DNA of 64,000 nt from Neomicrococcus lactis (GCF_014200305.1 NZ_JACHBL010000001.1:1550001-1614000), one strand, 5' to 3'; positions 39,225-48,030 are shown, counted from the first letter of the stretch. Numbers and translations are program-made. The notes: generated by a model not told the origin, from the letters alone.

Positions 39225-40547
39225 TTACTTCAGGACGGACTGGATGGAGTTGATCAACTGGTAGCCGCCCAACCAAATGAAGAGCACTGCCGTGATGACC
39301 AACGCGAGGTTGGTGTACCACTTGTTGCGCCATTCGGCAGGAACGCCGTACTTCTTCATGTTCAGCAATGGCAGCAAGGTGATGGCAAGGAACGGCATGA
39401 ACAATGCGCCGAGTACGCCGTAAGCCAAGACCAATCCGATTGGCTGATCAAGCATCAGCAAGAGCATTGGTGGGAAGGTCAGCCAGATCATGTAGAAGCG
39501 GAAGTACTTGCCGTGAGCCTGGGAATCCGGGTGGTCCGAACCCTTGCCGCGGATGTTGCCCCAGAAGTCAGCGAACATGAGGGACACACCGTTCCACACG
39601 CCGAGGACGGAGGAGAACGCTGCGGCGAAGAAGCCCACCAAGAACGCCTTACCAATGAAGGTTCCGTACTTCGCTTCGAGCACGGTGTTCAGGTCCAAGA
39701 GGCCCTTGTCACCGGCGGAGATCTTCACGCCAGCGGCAGAGACTACTTCAGCGCCCACAATGAGCATCGAGAGCACGAAGATACCGGTCATGACATAAGC
39801 CATGGTGTTGTCGATGCGCATGACACGCATGAAGCGAGGCGTTGCCCAGCCCTTTTCACGCAGCCAGTAGCCGTAAGCCGCCAAGGTGATGGTGCCACCG
39901 ACACCGCCCGCGAGCGCAAGCGTGTAGAGCAAGCCGCCTTCAGGAAGGCGCGGGATGAGACCGGCGAGCATGTCCGGGATATTCGGAGCGGCGATGATCG
40001 CGAGGCCCACAATGGTGATGAACATGAGAAGGACCAAGAAGGCCGTGATCTTCTCAAAAATCGCGTAGCGGTTGAACCACACCAAAATGAAGCCGGCGAT
40101 GCCGGTGCCGATCGCGAAGATCCACAAAGGAACGCCCGGGAAGAGCGAGGCCAACGGGAGCGCGGTGGATGACATGGCGGAGGCACCGTATACGAAGCCC
40201 CAGATCATGATGTACGGACCGAAGTACCAAACGGTCCACTTTCCAAGGGAACGCCAGCCTTCAAAGATGGTGCGTCCGGTGGCGAGACTATAGCGTCCGG
40301 CGCCTTCGACGAGCACAATCTTCAGGATCACGCCGAGGACCACTGCCCAGAGGAGCATGTAGCCGTAGCGGGAACCGGCGGCAAGGGTTGCCACCATATC
40401 TGCGGCGCCCACACCGGTGGCTGCAACCACCAAGCCGGGGCCAATAATCTTCCACTTCTGCGGCGGGAGGTGACCCTCCGCATCTGGTTCTACTGGATCG
40501 AATCCGGCGTGATGGTCACCTGCCGGATGCTTAGGGATATCTGTCAT
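39225..40547 (-). CDS. Nramp-superfamily transporter lacking the DPGN motif
   Basis: A 440-residue membrane protein with about eleven helices and Nramp-like layout. In canonical manganese/iron Nramp proteins helix 1 has DPGN and helix 6 has MPH. Here helix 1 reads GPGLVVAATGVGAADMVATL, and the helix-6 region reads YWLREKGWATPRFMRVMRID, so both metal-ligand motifs are absent. This matches a divergent Nramp clade, some of whose members are reported as magnesium or other-ion transporters. The substrate is therefore open. GAGGA lies five bases before the ATG. It is divergent from an MFS gene across a 172-base region with two palindromes. Confidence 0.85.
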   Translation of the reverse strand: MTDIPKHPAGDHHAGFDPVEPDAEGHLPPQKWKIIGPGLVVAATGVGAADMVATLAAGSRYGYMLLWAVVLGVILKIVLVEGAGRYSLATGRTIFEGWRSLGKWTVWYFGPYIMIWGFVYGASAMSSTALPLASLFPGVPLWIFAIGTGIAGFILVWFNRYAIFEKITAFLVLLMFITIVGLAIIAAPNIPDMLAGLIPRLPEGGLLYTLALAGGVGGTITLAAYGYWLREKGWATPRFMRVMRIDNTMAYVMTGIFVLSMLIVGAEVVSAAGVKISAGDKGLLDLNTVLEAKYGTFIGKAFLVGFFAAAFSSVLGVWNGVSLMFADFWGNIRGKGSDHPDSQAHGKYFRFYMIWLTFPPMLLLMLDQPIGLVLAYGVLGALFMPFLAITLLPLLNMKKYGVPAEWRNKWYTNLALVITAVLFIWLGGYQLINSIQSVLK

Positions 40548-40651
40548 GGAGTCCTCATTATTCGTGCGAGTTACGGAAAACCAACTGGTTTGACGAGAGA
40601 TGGTCTCACTAGCAAATCACATAGATTCCACAACGTATACGCTGTTGATCG

Positions 40652-40664
40652 TTACTCGAAGTAA
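40652..40664. promoter_or_regulatory. Palindrome 1 between Nramp and MFS genes
   Basis: TTACT-CGA-AGTAA, an inverted repeat with 5-bp arms. Its centre lies about 30 bp (near three helical turns) from a second site with the same arms at 40681-40696. Confidence 0.45.
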
Positions 40665-40680
40665 TCTTGATTAAGCTCTT

Positions 40681-40696
40681 TTACTGAAATCAGTAA
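40681..40696. promoter_or_regulatory. Palindrome 2 between Nramp and MFS genes
   Basis: TTACTGAAATCAGTAA, a perfect inverted repeat with six-base arms and a four-base centre, ending 23 bases before the MFS ATG. It shares TTACT/AGTAA arms with palindrome 1, suggesting one dimeric regulator binding twice. Confidence 0.5.
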
Positions 40697-40719
40697 CCAA
40701 TTCAAGGGATTCACAGACC

Positions 40720-42069
40720 ATGAGTGTTACCGCTAATTCCCTGCCCACCGGCGTTCAAGTGGTGCAAAATCTGCCGTGGCGCTGGGGCGTCCAGGGCAAG
40801 ATTTTCATCATCGGCGGCCTCGGCTTCATGTTCGATGCGTGGGACGTGACACTTAACGGCGCGCTGATCCCGCTCATCATGAAGGAATGGGGTCTTGACC
40901 GCTCCACTGCCGCACTGATGGGCACCTCCAACCTCATTGGTATGGCGCTCGGCGCGTTCGTCTGGGGAACGGTGGCGGACCGCATTGGCCGCAAGAAAGC
41001 GTTCACGTGGACGCTCTTGATCTTCTCCCTCTTTACGGTGGCCGGCTCCCTGGCCCCGAACTTTGAGCTCTTTGCCCTCTTCCGCTTTATTGCGGGCTTT
41101 GGCCTCGGCGGATGTATCCCCGTGGATTACGCGCTGGTGGGTGAGTTCACGCCCACCAAGCAACGCGGCAAAGTCATGACCGCAATGGATGGCTGGTGGC
41201 CCGTAGGCGCCGCGCTGTCCTTCTTCGTTTCCGCGATGGTCATGACGGTCTTTGGCAACTGGCGCCTCATCCTCTTGTCCATGGTGCTGCCAGCGATCTT
41301 GGTGTTCTTCGTGCGTCTGCACGTCCCGGAGTCCCCGCTCTTCTTGATTCGCAAGGGCCAAGATGAAGAAGCCCGAAAAGTCATCGACGACTTAGTCCTC
41401 CGCACGGGCACCCCGAAAGTTGAATACACGTTGCCATCCTCCAACGAGGTTCCTCGCCTGTCCGCAGGTTCCATTGGCGAACAGCTCGCGGGCATCTGGA
41501 AGTTCAGCTGGAAGATCACGGCGGTGTCGTGGGCGCTCTTCTTCACAATCCTGTTGGTCTACTACCTAGCACTCACCTGGATGCCGTCCATCCTGCAGCA
41601 GGCTGGCATGGCCGCAAACACGTCCCTCTTCATGACGGCAATCATGGCCGCCGTGGGCTTGGTTGGCGTCATCGCGGCTGTGGCTATCGAGCGCGTTGGC
41701 CGCAAATGGATCCTCGGCGTGACGGGCCCACTGTCTGGCTTCATCCTGGTGCTCGTCGCGTGGTCCTTGGGCACGCCATCCACGGCCATCGTGTGGCTCT
41801 TGGTCTTCGGTTTTGTAGTGCAGATCTGCATTCCGGTGCTCTACGCCTACGTGTCCGAGCTCTACCCCACCGAGCTTCGCGGCTCGGGATTTGGCTGGGC
41901 ATCGACCATCAGCCGCGTCGGCGCTGGCTTCGGCCCAGTGCTGTTCGCCCTGTACTGGCCGGTGATTGGATTGGCCAACCTGTTCCTGATCGCTACCGGG
42001 CTGGTGCTGCTAGCCGTGATTTTCATGGCGATTGCAGCTCCAGAGACGGCGCACCAAGAGCTCGAGTAA
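40720..42069 (+). CDS. MFS transporter, organic acid/sugar type
   Basis: A 449-residue major facilitator with twelve helices, similar to the aromatic-acid/niacin (SP/AAHS-like) subgroup. FMFDAWDVTLNGALIP in helix 1 has the Asp pair seen in that subgroup. WGTVADRIGRKKAFT is the helix 2-3 signature, and HVPESPLFLIRKGQDEEARKV is the PESP-like central loop. The exact substrate is unknown. Its stop is ten bases from the convergent purN stop. Confidence 0.85.
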   Translation: MSVTANSLPTGVQVVQNLPWRWGVQGKIFIIGGLGFMFDAWDVTLNGALIPLIMKEWGLDRSTAALMGTSNLIGMALGAFVWGTVADRIGRKKAFTWTLLIFSLFTVAGSLAPNFELFALFRFIAGFGLGGCIPVDYALVGEFTPTKQRGKVMTAMDGWWPVGAALSFFVSAMVMTVFGNWRLILLSMVLPAILVFFVRLHVPESPLFLIRKGQDEEARKVIDDLVLRTGTPKVEYTLPSSNEVPRLSAGSIGEQLAGIWKFSWKITAVSWALFFTILLVYYLALTWMPSILQQAGMAANTSLFMTAIMAAVGLVGVIAAVAIERVGRKWILGVTGPLSGFILVLVAWSLGTPSTAIVWLLVFGFVVQICIPVLYAYVSELYPTELRGSGFGWASTISRVGAGFGPVLFALYWPVIGLANLFLIATGLVLLAVIFMAIAAPETAHQELE

Positions 42070-42077
42070 GGGCGTTA

Positions 42078-42090
42078 ATTACGACGCCGC
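42078..42090 (+). repeat. Variant of the dispersed motif (ATTACGACGCCGC)
   Basis: Overlaps the last codons of purN in the convergent MFS/purN junction. It differs from the AGTACGACGCCGC form at two bases. Confidence 0.35.
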
Positions 42091-42660
42091 AGCGCGGCTT
42101 TCGCTCAAATCCTTCAGTACCTTGATGAGCAATTTTCGCTCTTCAATCTTGATGCGCTCGTGGAGGGTTTCCTCGGTGTCGTCGTCGAGGATCGCGACGG
42201 CCTGCTGCGCGATGATGGGGCCGGTATCGACGCCTGCATCTGCGTAGTGCACGGTGCAGCCGGTGACTTTGACGCCGTATTTCATGGCATCGCGGACGCC
42301 GTGGGCGCCCGGGAATGCTGGCAGCAAAGCTGGGTGGGTGTTGATGTAGCGGCGCTCGAAGGTGTTGATGAACTCTTCGTTGACAATGCGCATGAAACCG
42401 GAGGACACCACGAAGTCCGGGTTGTAGCTCAGGCACTTCTGCACGAGTTCATGGTTCCACTCGGCGCGGTCGTCGAAGTCTTTGAAGTTGACCACGAAGG
42501 TCTCGTATCCGGCTTCGGCAGCGCGAGCTACTCCCCCGGTGTCGTGCTTGTCGGCTCCGACCGCCGCAACCTCGAGCTGGGGCAATTGCCCCTCAGCTAC
42601 CGCGTCGAGAACGGCTTGAAGATTTGAACCGGAACCAGAGACCAGAAATACAGCGCGCAT
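42079..42660 (-). CDS. purN: Phosphoribosylglycinamide formyltransferase
   Basis: Transfers formyl from 10-formyl-THF to GAR in purine synthesis. It has 193 residues. GSGSNLQAVLDA (9-20) binds phosphate. The catalytic region HPALLPAFPGAHGVRDAMKY and TVHYADAGVDTGPIIAQ has the family's Asn-His-Asp layout. The C-terminus ends RAAAS. It follows the perM-like gene on the minus strand, with a small plus-strand membrane gene between. Confidence 0.95.
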   Translation of the reverse strand: MRAVFLVSGSGSNLQAVLDAVAEGQLPQLEVAAVGADKHDTGGVARAAEAGYETFVVNFKDFDDRAEWNHELVQKCLSYNPDFVVSSGFMRIVNEEFINTFERRYINTHPALLPAFPGAHGVRDAMKYGVKVTGCTVHYADAGVDTGPIIAQQAVAILDDDTEETLHERIKIEERKLLIKVLKDLSESRAAAS

Positions 42661-42721
42661 TCCACAGATCTTATGCGTTATTGGTGACGAACTCTCAATA
42701 ACGGCGAACTACTGTAAAGGT

Positions 42722-43141
42722 ATGCCTGCAACACTTCCACCGAATTCCAAACGACCAGCCAGCACCGAAGAATTGCTCGCGAATGCCGCGCGGATGCGCA
42801 ACACCATCATGTTGGTCTTGGCGGCATCGCTTCTGACGATGCTGCCCTTGCCGTGGAAGTTCTTGACGATTCCAGTGGGCATTGCCGCGATCATCGCGGG
42901 CATTGTGGCGCTCAAGAAGAGTCTCCGCATCCCGGGAATGGGATTCGTGAACTTCACGATCATCCTGGCTCTTGTGGGTTGCTTGCTCTTTACCGCATCC
43001 GTGACGCTTCAAGGCATTTTCTTCCAGCCCACCATGGACTATCAACGTTGCATCGAGGAGTCCCTGACTAGCCGCTCGCTCGAGCAGTGTTCCCGAGACT
43101 TCAACACTTCCCTCGTGGACCAGGTGTTGGGACGGAACTAG
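42722..43141 (+). CDS. Small membrane protein of unknown function
   Basis: A 139-residue protein. A Ser/Pro-rich N-terminus of about 25 residues precedes three hydrophobic helices (IMLVLAASLLTMLPL, FLTIPVGIAAIIAGIVAL and FTIILALVGCLLFTASV), then a 40-residue hydrophilic tail with two Cys (YQRCIEES and LEQCSRDF). The tail could carry a disulfide if external. Its TAG stop and that of the convergent perM-like gene share the same CTAG. Family not recognised. Confidence 0.7.
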   Translation: MPATLPPNSKRPASTEELLANAARMRNTIMLVLAASLLTMLPLPWKFLTIPVGIAAIIAGIVALKKSLRIPGMGFVNFTIILALVGCLLFTASVTLQGIFFQPTMDYQRCIEESLTSRSLEQCSRDFNTSLVDQVLGRN

Positions 43142-44514
43142 TTTTCGAGGACCGGATCTGGCTCGAGGTACGGCGAGACCAAGTAGCCGATGATGACTCC
43201 AACGCCCACTTCGAGGGCGATCCACGCTCCGGTCAGCCACATGTGCGGACCGATTTCCACGAGGCGTCCAATGCCAATCGAGCCACCGGAAATGAAGGAC
43301 ACCAGCGCGGTCAACAGCCCGGCGCCCAGTCCAATCACGAGGCCCAAGAACAGCGTGGACAGTGATGCGGAGAGCCAACGCATAGGGATCTTTCGATCCA
43401 GCCAGTCGTCAAAGTGGTTCTCGCCTTCACGCATGAACCACCAGCCGGCAGCGACACCGGCCACCACTGGTAACAGCATGAAGAGCCATGCACCGTTGAG
43501 AGAACCCGTGGGAAGCGCAGCGAGGAATGGGACAGCGGGAAGCGGGCCCACGGTAGTTTCGAGGGGGGTCAGCTGGGAGCCGATGCCAATCGAGAATCCT
43601 GCGCCGCTCAGCCAGGACAACGTCCAGATCACCAGGTTAGGGATCATCGCGAGCTGCGCTAGCGTGAGAACAATGCCTCCTATCAGTCCTGGCCGCAGCT
43701 GCTGATAGACATTTGAGCCATCCGCCCAGTGCATGAAAAGCGTGATGGCCAAGACAACGCCAGCCAGCGCAATAGCGCTCAAGAAGGCGACGAGCGATGC
43801 CTTCGCCACTGCGGCCACGTAGGAACCAGCCCACCGCGAGGCTTGGCTCGCTTGAGACAGCCACTCGACAGACTCCACGCCGATCAGTCGAGACCAAGAA
43901 CCTGCTTCGCGGCGCGTTCCGATCACTACGCCCAGACCCAGAACAAGAACCGGCATGAGGATAGAGGCCCATGTTTCCGGGCGTACGTCTGAGGTGCGCA
44001 CGGCAAAACCGGTGATGAACCCAAACAACCCGTATGCCACCAGCGCGCCTGCGATGCCTTGCCACAACTGATCGGCGTAGGACGCGCGTGCGATGCGTCG
44101 GCCAGCACGCCACGCGAGCAAGAATGGAATGACAGGAAACAGCAAAGGAGTCAGCGTCACGAGACCGCTGACTTCGGTCACGCCGTCCGAGGCCAGAGAA
44201 CTAATTCCTAAGGGCGCGCCGTGGGCTTTGAGCCACAACTGGCCGCTGAGCTGGAGCGAGCTTTCAAGGGAACCATTAGCCAAGCCGCCGCCCAGCCAGA
44301 TTCCGAAAACGGGGAGCACGAAAAGCAACGCCAGCATGAGTGCGACTTGCAGAGCTTCAAGCGCACCCTGCACTACGAGTGGAAGCGGAATTCCGTCGCG
44401 GAAGACTCGAATCAGCTGGCGAGGTTTGTTGAAGACTGCTGCTTTCGAGTTCTTTTTCATCACCGTCCATGGTGCCATTTCTACGCGCGGCTTTCGCTCA
44501 ACGGCGCGGCTCAT
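43138..44514 (-). CDS. DUF6350/PerM-like integral membrane protein
   Basis: A 458-residue membrane protein with about ten hydrophobic helices and no catalytic motif. Size, topology and the position next to purN match the PerM-like family of actinobacteria (in mycobacteria perM neighbours purN and purH), where it supports cell division and envelope homeostasis. The identification relies on synteny and general character. The start is uncertain: the ATG at 44514 leaves only 14 bases to the divergent AEC gene, and ATG 44478 or 44460 are alternatives. Confidence 0.7.
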   Translation of the reverse strand: MSRAVERKPRVEMAPWTVMKKNSKAAVFNKPRQLIRVFRDGIPLPLVVQGALEALQVALMLALLFVLPVFGIWLGGGLANGSLESSLQLSGQLWLKAHGAPLGISSLASDGVTEVSGLVTLTPLLFPVIPFLLAWRAGRRIARASYADQLWQGIAGALVAYGLFGFITGFAVRTSDVRPETWASILMPVLVLGLGVVIGTRREAGSWSRLIGVESVEWLSQASQASRWAGSYVAAVAKASLVAFLSAIALAGVVLAITLFMHWADGSNVYQQLRPGLIGGIVLTLAQLAMIPNLVIWTLSWLSGAGFSIGIGSQLTPLETTVGPLPAVPFLAALPTGSLNGAWLFMLLPVVAGVAAGWWFMREGENHFDDWLDRKIPMRWLSASLSTLFLGLVIGLGAGLLTALVSFISGGSIGIGRLVEIGPHMWLTGAWIALEVGVGVIIGYLVSPYLEPDPVLEN

Positions 44515-44528
44515 GATATGACCGATGG

Positions 44529-45503
44529 GTGGATATTTCGCTCATACTGCGCGCGCTAGTTCCAACCGCCGCGCTGTTGGGGCTGGGTTGGGCACTGCGC
44601 AAACACCTGAATTTTAAAGATGCGTTCTGGGTGGAACTCGAGCGGCTCACGTATTACTTCCTCCTACCTGCTCTGTTCATCAGCAGTCTGGCCACAGCAA
44701 ATCTGACGAAGTTGCCCGCCTTCAGCATGGTGGGCGTCATCATCGTTTCCTCCGTAGTGGGCGGGCTTTTGCTCTTGCCCTTCCGCAAGCTTGCCGCGGG
44801 CAGCAACGGCCCAGCTTTTACGTCCGTGTATCAAGGCGCCGTCCGATTCAACAACTACATCGGCCTCGTCCTCGCCACCACGCTTTTCGGGGCTGACGGC
44901 CTCGCTCTCGCCGCCTTGGCCAACGCCGCGCTCGTGCCCACGGTCAACATCACTTCGACCTTGGTCTTTGCGCAATACGGCAGCGCGAAAGTGCAAGGTT
45001 GGGCAATCGTGCGGGCGATCTACACCAATCCCTTGGTAGTTGCGTGCTTGATGGGGCTTGCCCTGAACTTGAGCGGCTTGTGGTTCAGCAGTGTCAATTA
45101 CGACGCCGCCGCGGCCATTTCCGCACTCGCCGCACCATTGGTGGAGATCCTGAAAATTCTGGGCCAAGCCGCGCTGCCGATCGGCCTGTTGTGCGTGGGT
45201 GCCGGTCTGCGGGCCACTTCCCTGCGCGGATTCGTCCGCCCGATGCTCTGGGCGAGCTCTTTCCGCTTCGTTATCATTCCAACCCTCGCCCTGATCCTGT
45301 GCTTGTGGGCTGGACTGACCGGCCCAGCCGCCGCGGTCATCATCTTGTTCCAATCCATCCCCACGGCATCAAGCGCGTACGTGCTGTCTCGCCGTCTGGG
45401 AGGCGATTCCCCGCTCATGGCCGCCATCATCGCAACCCAAACTGCGTCGTCGTTCTTAACGATTCCCGCATGGATTGCGCTCACCGCACTTTTCGTCCGC
45501 TAG
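44529..45503 (+). CDS. AEC-family transporter
   Basis: A 324-residue auxin-efflux-carrier type permease with about ten helices, starting at GTG. Conserved segments are LTYYFLLPALFISSLA, GAVRFNNYIGLVLATTLFG, PLVEILKILGQAALPIGLLCVGAGL and the end LSRRLGGDSPLMAAIIATQT. Bacterial AEC members export malate, malonate and other organic acids; the substrate here is unknown. It lies between a divergent PerM-like gene and a same-strand glycosyltransferase gene. Confidence 0.87.
   Translation: MDISLILRALVPTAALLGLGWALRKHLNFKDAFWVELERLTYYFLLPALFISSLATANLTKLPAFSMVGVIIVSSVVGGLLLLPFRKLAAGSNGPAFTSVYQGAVRFNNYIGLVLATTLFGADGLALAALANAALVPTVNITSTLVFAQYGSAKVQGWAIVRAIYTNPLVVACLMGLALNLSGLWFSSVNYDAAAAISALAAPLVEILKILGQAALPIGLLCVGAGLRATSLRGFVRPMLWASSFRFVIIPTLALILCLWAGLTGPAAAVIILFQSIPTASSAYVLSRRLGGDSPLMAAIIATQTASSFLTIPAWIALTALFVR
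45097..45109 (+). repeat. Variant of the dispersed motif inside the AEC gene
   Basis: ATTACGACGCCGC, identical to the copy at 42078-42090, but inside coding sequence where it may be due to codon use (Asn-Tyr-Asp-Ala-Ala). Confidence 0.25.
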
Positions 45504-45625
45504 CCGGTACTCAGGTCAGCTCGCTCAGCGGCTCAGGAAACGATTTCACGAAAGTTCACCAAGGGGCAGTGTGGAGTTCACTTTGAGGCCATAGTGCGGC
45601 CACTCCCGGCGCTCATGGTTGAAGA

Positions 45626-46804
45626 GTGAGAATTGCCGTAGTAGCTGAATCCTTCTTGCCGCACATGAATGGCGTGACCAACTCCGTCATTCGAGTTCTT
45701 CGCCATTTGCGAAGCCAAGGACACGACGTACTGGTGATTGCACCGGCACAATCGTGGTCCGGCCCCCTCTGGGACGCAGAATCCACCCCGGAGGAAGTTG
45801 AAGGCTTCCCCGTAGTGAAGCTCCCCGCACTCCCCCTCAATGGTTACCCCAACGTGCGCGTCGCCGCCGGCACCGTCTCCCGCGTCCGCCGCATCCTCGC
45901 TGGCTTCAGCCCCGACGTGGTGCACGTCGCCAGCCCCTTCGTACTGGGATGGCGCGCGATTCAAGCAGCGCAGCAACTGGGGCTTCCCACCATTTCGATC
46001 TATCAGACGGAAATCCCGGCTTATGCGGGGCGCTACGGATTGCCGTGGTTGGAGGACGTGCTCTGGAGCCATGTGAAGCTCATGCACGATTCTTCAACGG
46101 TCAATCTGGTGCCGTCTTCCTACTCCATGCGCCAACTGCGTGACCTCGGCATTCGCCGCGTGCACTATTGGCGTCGCGGCGTGGATCAAGAGCAGTTCAA
46201 CCCTTCCCGCCGCTCTGAAGAGTTCCGCGCGAAAGCTGCTCCGAACGGCGAAAAGCTCATTGGTTTTGTGGGCCGCCTTGCGGCTGAAAAGCAAGTGGCG
46301 GACCTCGCGGTACTGGACGATCTTCCGGGCACGCGCTTGGTGATTGTGGGTTCCGGGCCGCTCAAGGATGAATTGCGTGCGAAGCTGCCCAACGCTTACT
46401 TCGCCGGGTTCCTCGGCGGAAATGACCTCGGCGAGGTTGTGGCGTCGTTCGATCTCTTCGTGCACCCTGGCGAGTCGGAGACGTTCTGTCAGACCATTCA
46501 AGAAGCCATGTCCGCACGCGTTCCGGTTGTTGCTGTGGGCCGCGGTGGTCCGCTGGACCTCGTGGATTCGTCCCGTACGGGTTGGCTCTATCAGCCCGGG
46601 GATCTCGAAGACTTGCGGTCGCGCGTGCAGGATTTGATTTACGACGACGTCAAGCGCGAAGCGTTCGCCGTGGCCGCTCACGAAAGCATCGCGGGACGCA
46701 CCTGGGAAGCCATTTGCGATCAGCTCATTGCTCACTACGAGCGAGCGATCCAAGTGAAGTCACGACACTTGCACACTGAAGCACTGTCCTGGATGAGGCG
46801 CTAG
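45626..46804 (+). CDS. GT4 mannosyltransferase (MgtA/PimB-like)
   Basis: A 392-residue GT-B glycosyltransferase of family 4, probably using GDP-mannose to mannosylate a glycolipid at the inner membrane face. N-terminal features are VAESFLPHMNGVTNSVIRVL (acceptor domain) and VHVASPFVLGWRA. The donor site has GVDQEQFNP, FVGRLAAEKQVADL and HPGESETFCQTIQEAM with the E-x7-E type motif, then the GGPLDLV loop. It looks like mycobacterial MgtA and PimB homologues. The start is GTG at 45626. Confidence 0.88.
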   Translation: MRIAVVAESFLPHMNGVTNSVIRVLRHLRSQGHDVLVIAPAQSWSGPLWDAESTPEEVEGFPVVKLPALPLNGYPNVRVAAGTVSRVRRILAGFSPDVVHVASPFVLGWRAIQAAQQLGLPTISIYQTEIPAYAGRYGLPWLEDVLWSHVKLMHDSSTVNLVPSSYSMRQLRDLGIRRVHYWRRGVDQEQFNPSRRSEEFRAKAAPNGEKLIGFVGRLAAEKQVADLAVLDDLPGTRLVIVGSGPLKDELRAKLPNAYFAGFLGGNDLGEVVASFDLFVHPGESETFCQTIQEAMSARVPVVAVGRGGPLDLVDSSRTGWLYQPGDLEDLRSRVQDLIYDDVKREAFAVAAHESIAGRTWEAICDQLIAHYERAIQVKSRHLHTEALSWMRR

Positions 46805-46869
46805 AACGCATTTGCCCTCTGACAGTTCTTTGAGGGTCCCTTCAGGGAAAACTCAGATTAGATGCATAC

Positions 46870-46881
46870 GTTGTAAACAAC
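46870..46881. promoter_or_regulatory. Palindrome upstream of csbD-like gene
   Basis: GTTGT-AA-ACAAC, a 12-base inverted repeat 45 bases before the CsbD ATG. No clear stress-sigma consensus was found around it, so its role is uncertain. Confidence 0.3.
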
Positions 46882-46925
46882 CCGCTTAGCCGGGGAACAC
46901 TATCCGCTAACAAAAGGAGTGAACC

Positions 46926-47120
46926 ATGGGACTGGGTGACAAGATTTCTAACAAGGTTGAAGAGCTGTCCGGCAAGGCCAAGGAAACATTCGGCGACGCA
47001 ACTGACAACGAGCGCCTCGAAGCTGAAGGTCAAGCACAGCAGGCCGAAGCAGGCGTGAAACAGGCTGCGGAAAACGTCAAGAATGCCGCCAAGGACGTCA
47101 AGGACGGCTTCAGCAACTAA
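46926..47120 (+). CDS. CsbD-family stress protein
   Basis: A 64-residue hydrophilic, mostly helical protein. KVEELSGKAKETFGDATDNE is the classic CsbD motif, followed by a second amphipathic segment with Gln, Ala and Lys. The family is commonly induced by general stress (sigma-B type) but its molecular function is unknown. AAAGGAGTGAACC precedes the ATG. A very strong bidirectional hairpin follows. Confidence 0.9.
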   Translation: MGLGDKISNKVEELSGKAKETFGDATDNERLEAEGQAQQAEAGVKQAAENVKNAAKDVKDGFSN

Positions 47121-47163
47121 TATTCGGTGTAGCACTCCCCTAGTGGAAGTGCCGGACTAACTA

Positions 47164-47205
47164 CGAAGAGACCCGGTGAACCCTGATGTTCACCGGGTCT
47201 CTTCG
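47164..47205. terminator. Bidirectional terminator, 18-bp perfect stem
   Basis: CGAAGAGACCCGGTGAAC (47164-47181) pairs perfectly with GTTCACCGGGTCTCTTCG (47188-47205) over a six-base loop. It sits in the 94-base gap between the convergent csbD-like and FMN reductase genes and likely ends both transcripts. Confidence 0.85.
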
Positions 47206-47214
47206 TGCCTTGCC

Positions 47215-47826
47215 CTACTTTGAGAGGTTTGCCAGGAGCTGCTCGAAAGGAAGCGAGGTCATGGAGTTGTCCACTGGACGAGTCCGGGCCGCACCACTCA
47301 TGGCAGTTGCCAGTTCCTTGCCGGCGCGAGCGACGCGCCCCATGAGCGGACCTTCAGACTGATCCGCTCCCCAGTCTTCGGGGGCCGCGAAGACGCTCGT
47401 AGGCACAATGTTGGCTCGCATGTAGGCGAACATCGGGCGCATAACGTAGTCGATCATGAGGCTATGGCGCGCAGAACCACCCGTGGCGGCGAGGAGCAGC
47501 GGAACACTATCAAGGGACTTCGGGTCGAGAGTATCAATGAAGGACTTGAAGAGTCCGCTAACAGATGCCGTGTAGGTGGGGCTCACTAGCACCAAGCCGT
47601 CAGCGTTCACCACCAGGTCTTTGACCTCCTGCAGTTCAGGAGAGGGGAAACCGGAGACGAGGTTGTTAGCGATCGCGACGGCGTAGTCGCGCAGCGAGAC
47701 AACACTGACCTCCGCTTGCTGACCTTGCTCCAGGAGCGCCTGCTGAGCAGCGTTCCCTAGGTGCTCGCCAAGCATCGTTGCCGTTGACGGAACGCCTATG
47801 CCACCTGACACCACGACGATCTTCAT
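47215..47826 (-). CDS. NAD(P)H-dependent FMN reductase
   Basis: A 203-residue flavodoxin-fold reductase (CE1759/SsuE-like). The N-terminal KIVVVSGGIGVPSTATML is the FMN phosphate loop, and VLVSPTYTASVSGLFKSFID contacts the isoalloxazine. The ATG at 47826 with GAGGA upstream is preferred over the ATGs at 47838 and 47832. It could supply reduced flavin to monooxygenases such as the DszC-like enzyme at 15.9 kb, although they are not linked. Confidence 0.88.
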   Translation of the reverse strand: MKIVVVSGGIGVPSTATMLGEHLGNAAQQALLEQGQQAEVSVVSLRDYAVAIANNLVSGFPSPELQEVKDLVVNADGLVLVSPTYTASVSGLFKSFIDTLDPKSLDSVPLLLAATGGSARHSLMIDYVMRPMFAYMRANIVPTSVFAAPEDWGADQSEGPLMGRVARAGKELATAMSGAARTRPVDNSMTSLPFEQLLANLSK

Positions 47827-47949
47827 GTTCATCCTCAAATCTCATGCAACTTGTATGCGTTTGCATAGAATAACGAACTTCCGGCAGGAATCATTCCCGC
47901 GTCACGTGATACTCATGCCACAGACCGCCCATTCGTTCGCAGAACTGAC

Positions 47950-47982
47950 AAAAGCGCCCCCGTATGAAACGGGGGCGCTTTT
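47950..47982 (-). terminator. Terminator after rpf
   Basis: AAAAGCGCCCCCGT (47950-47963) pairs with ACGGGGGCGCTTTT (47969-47982) over a five-base loop, with T-runs built into the stem on both strands. It is 48 bases after the rpf stop. Confidence 0.9.
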
Positions 47983-48030
47983 GCGACGTTAGCCTAATTG
48001 CCTTGCCTCAAGGAGGCAGTAGTAGTCAGA

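Noticed and set aside
46840-46880. Stress-sigma-factor promoter before the csbD-like gene
   Set aside because: GGGAAA and GTTG elements occur, but their spacing does not fit the usual SigR/SigH or SigB patterns.
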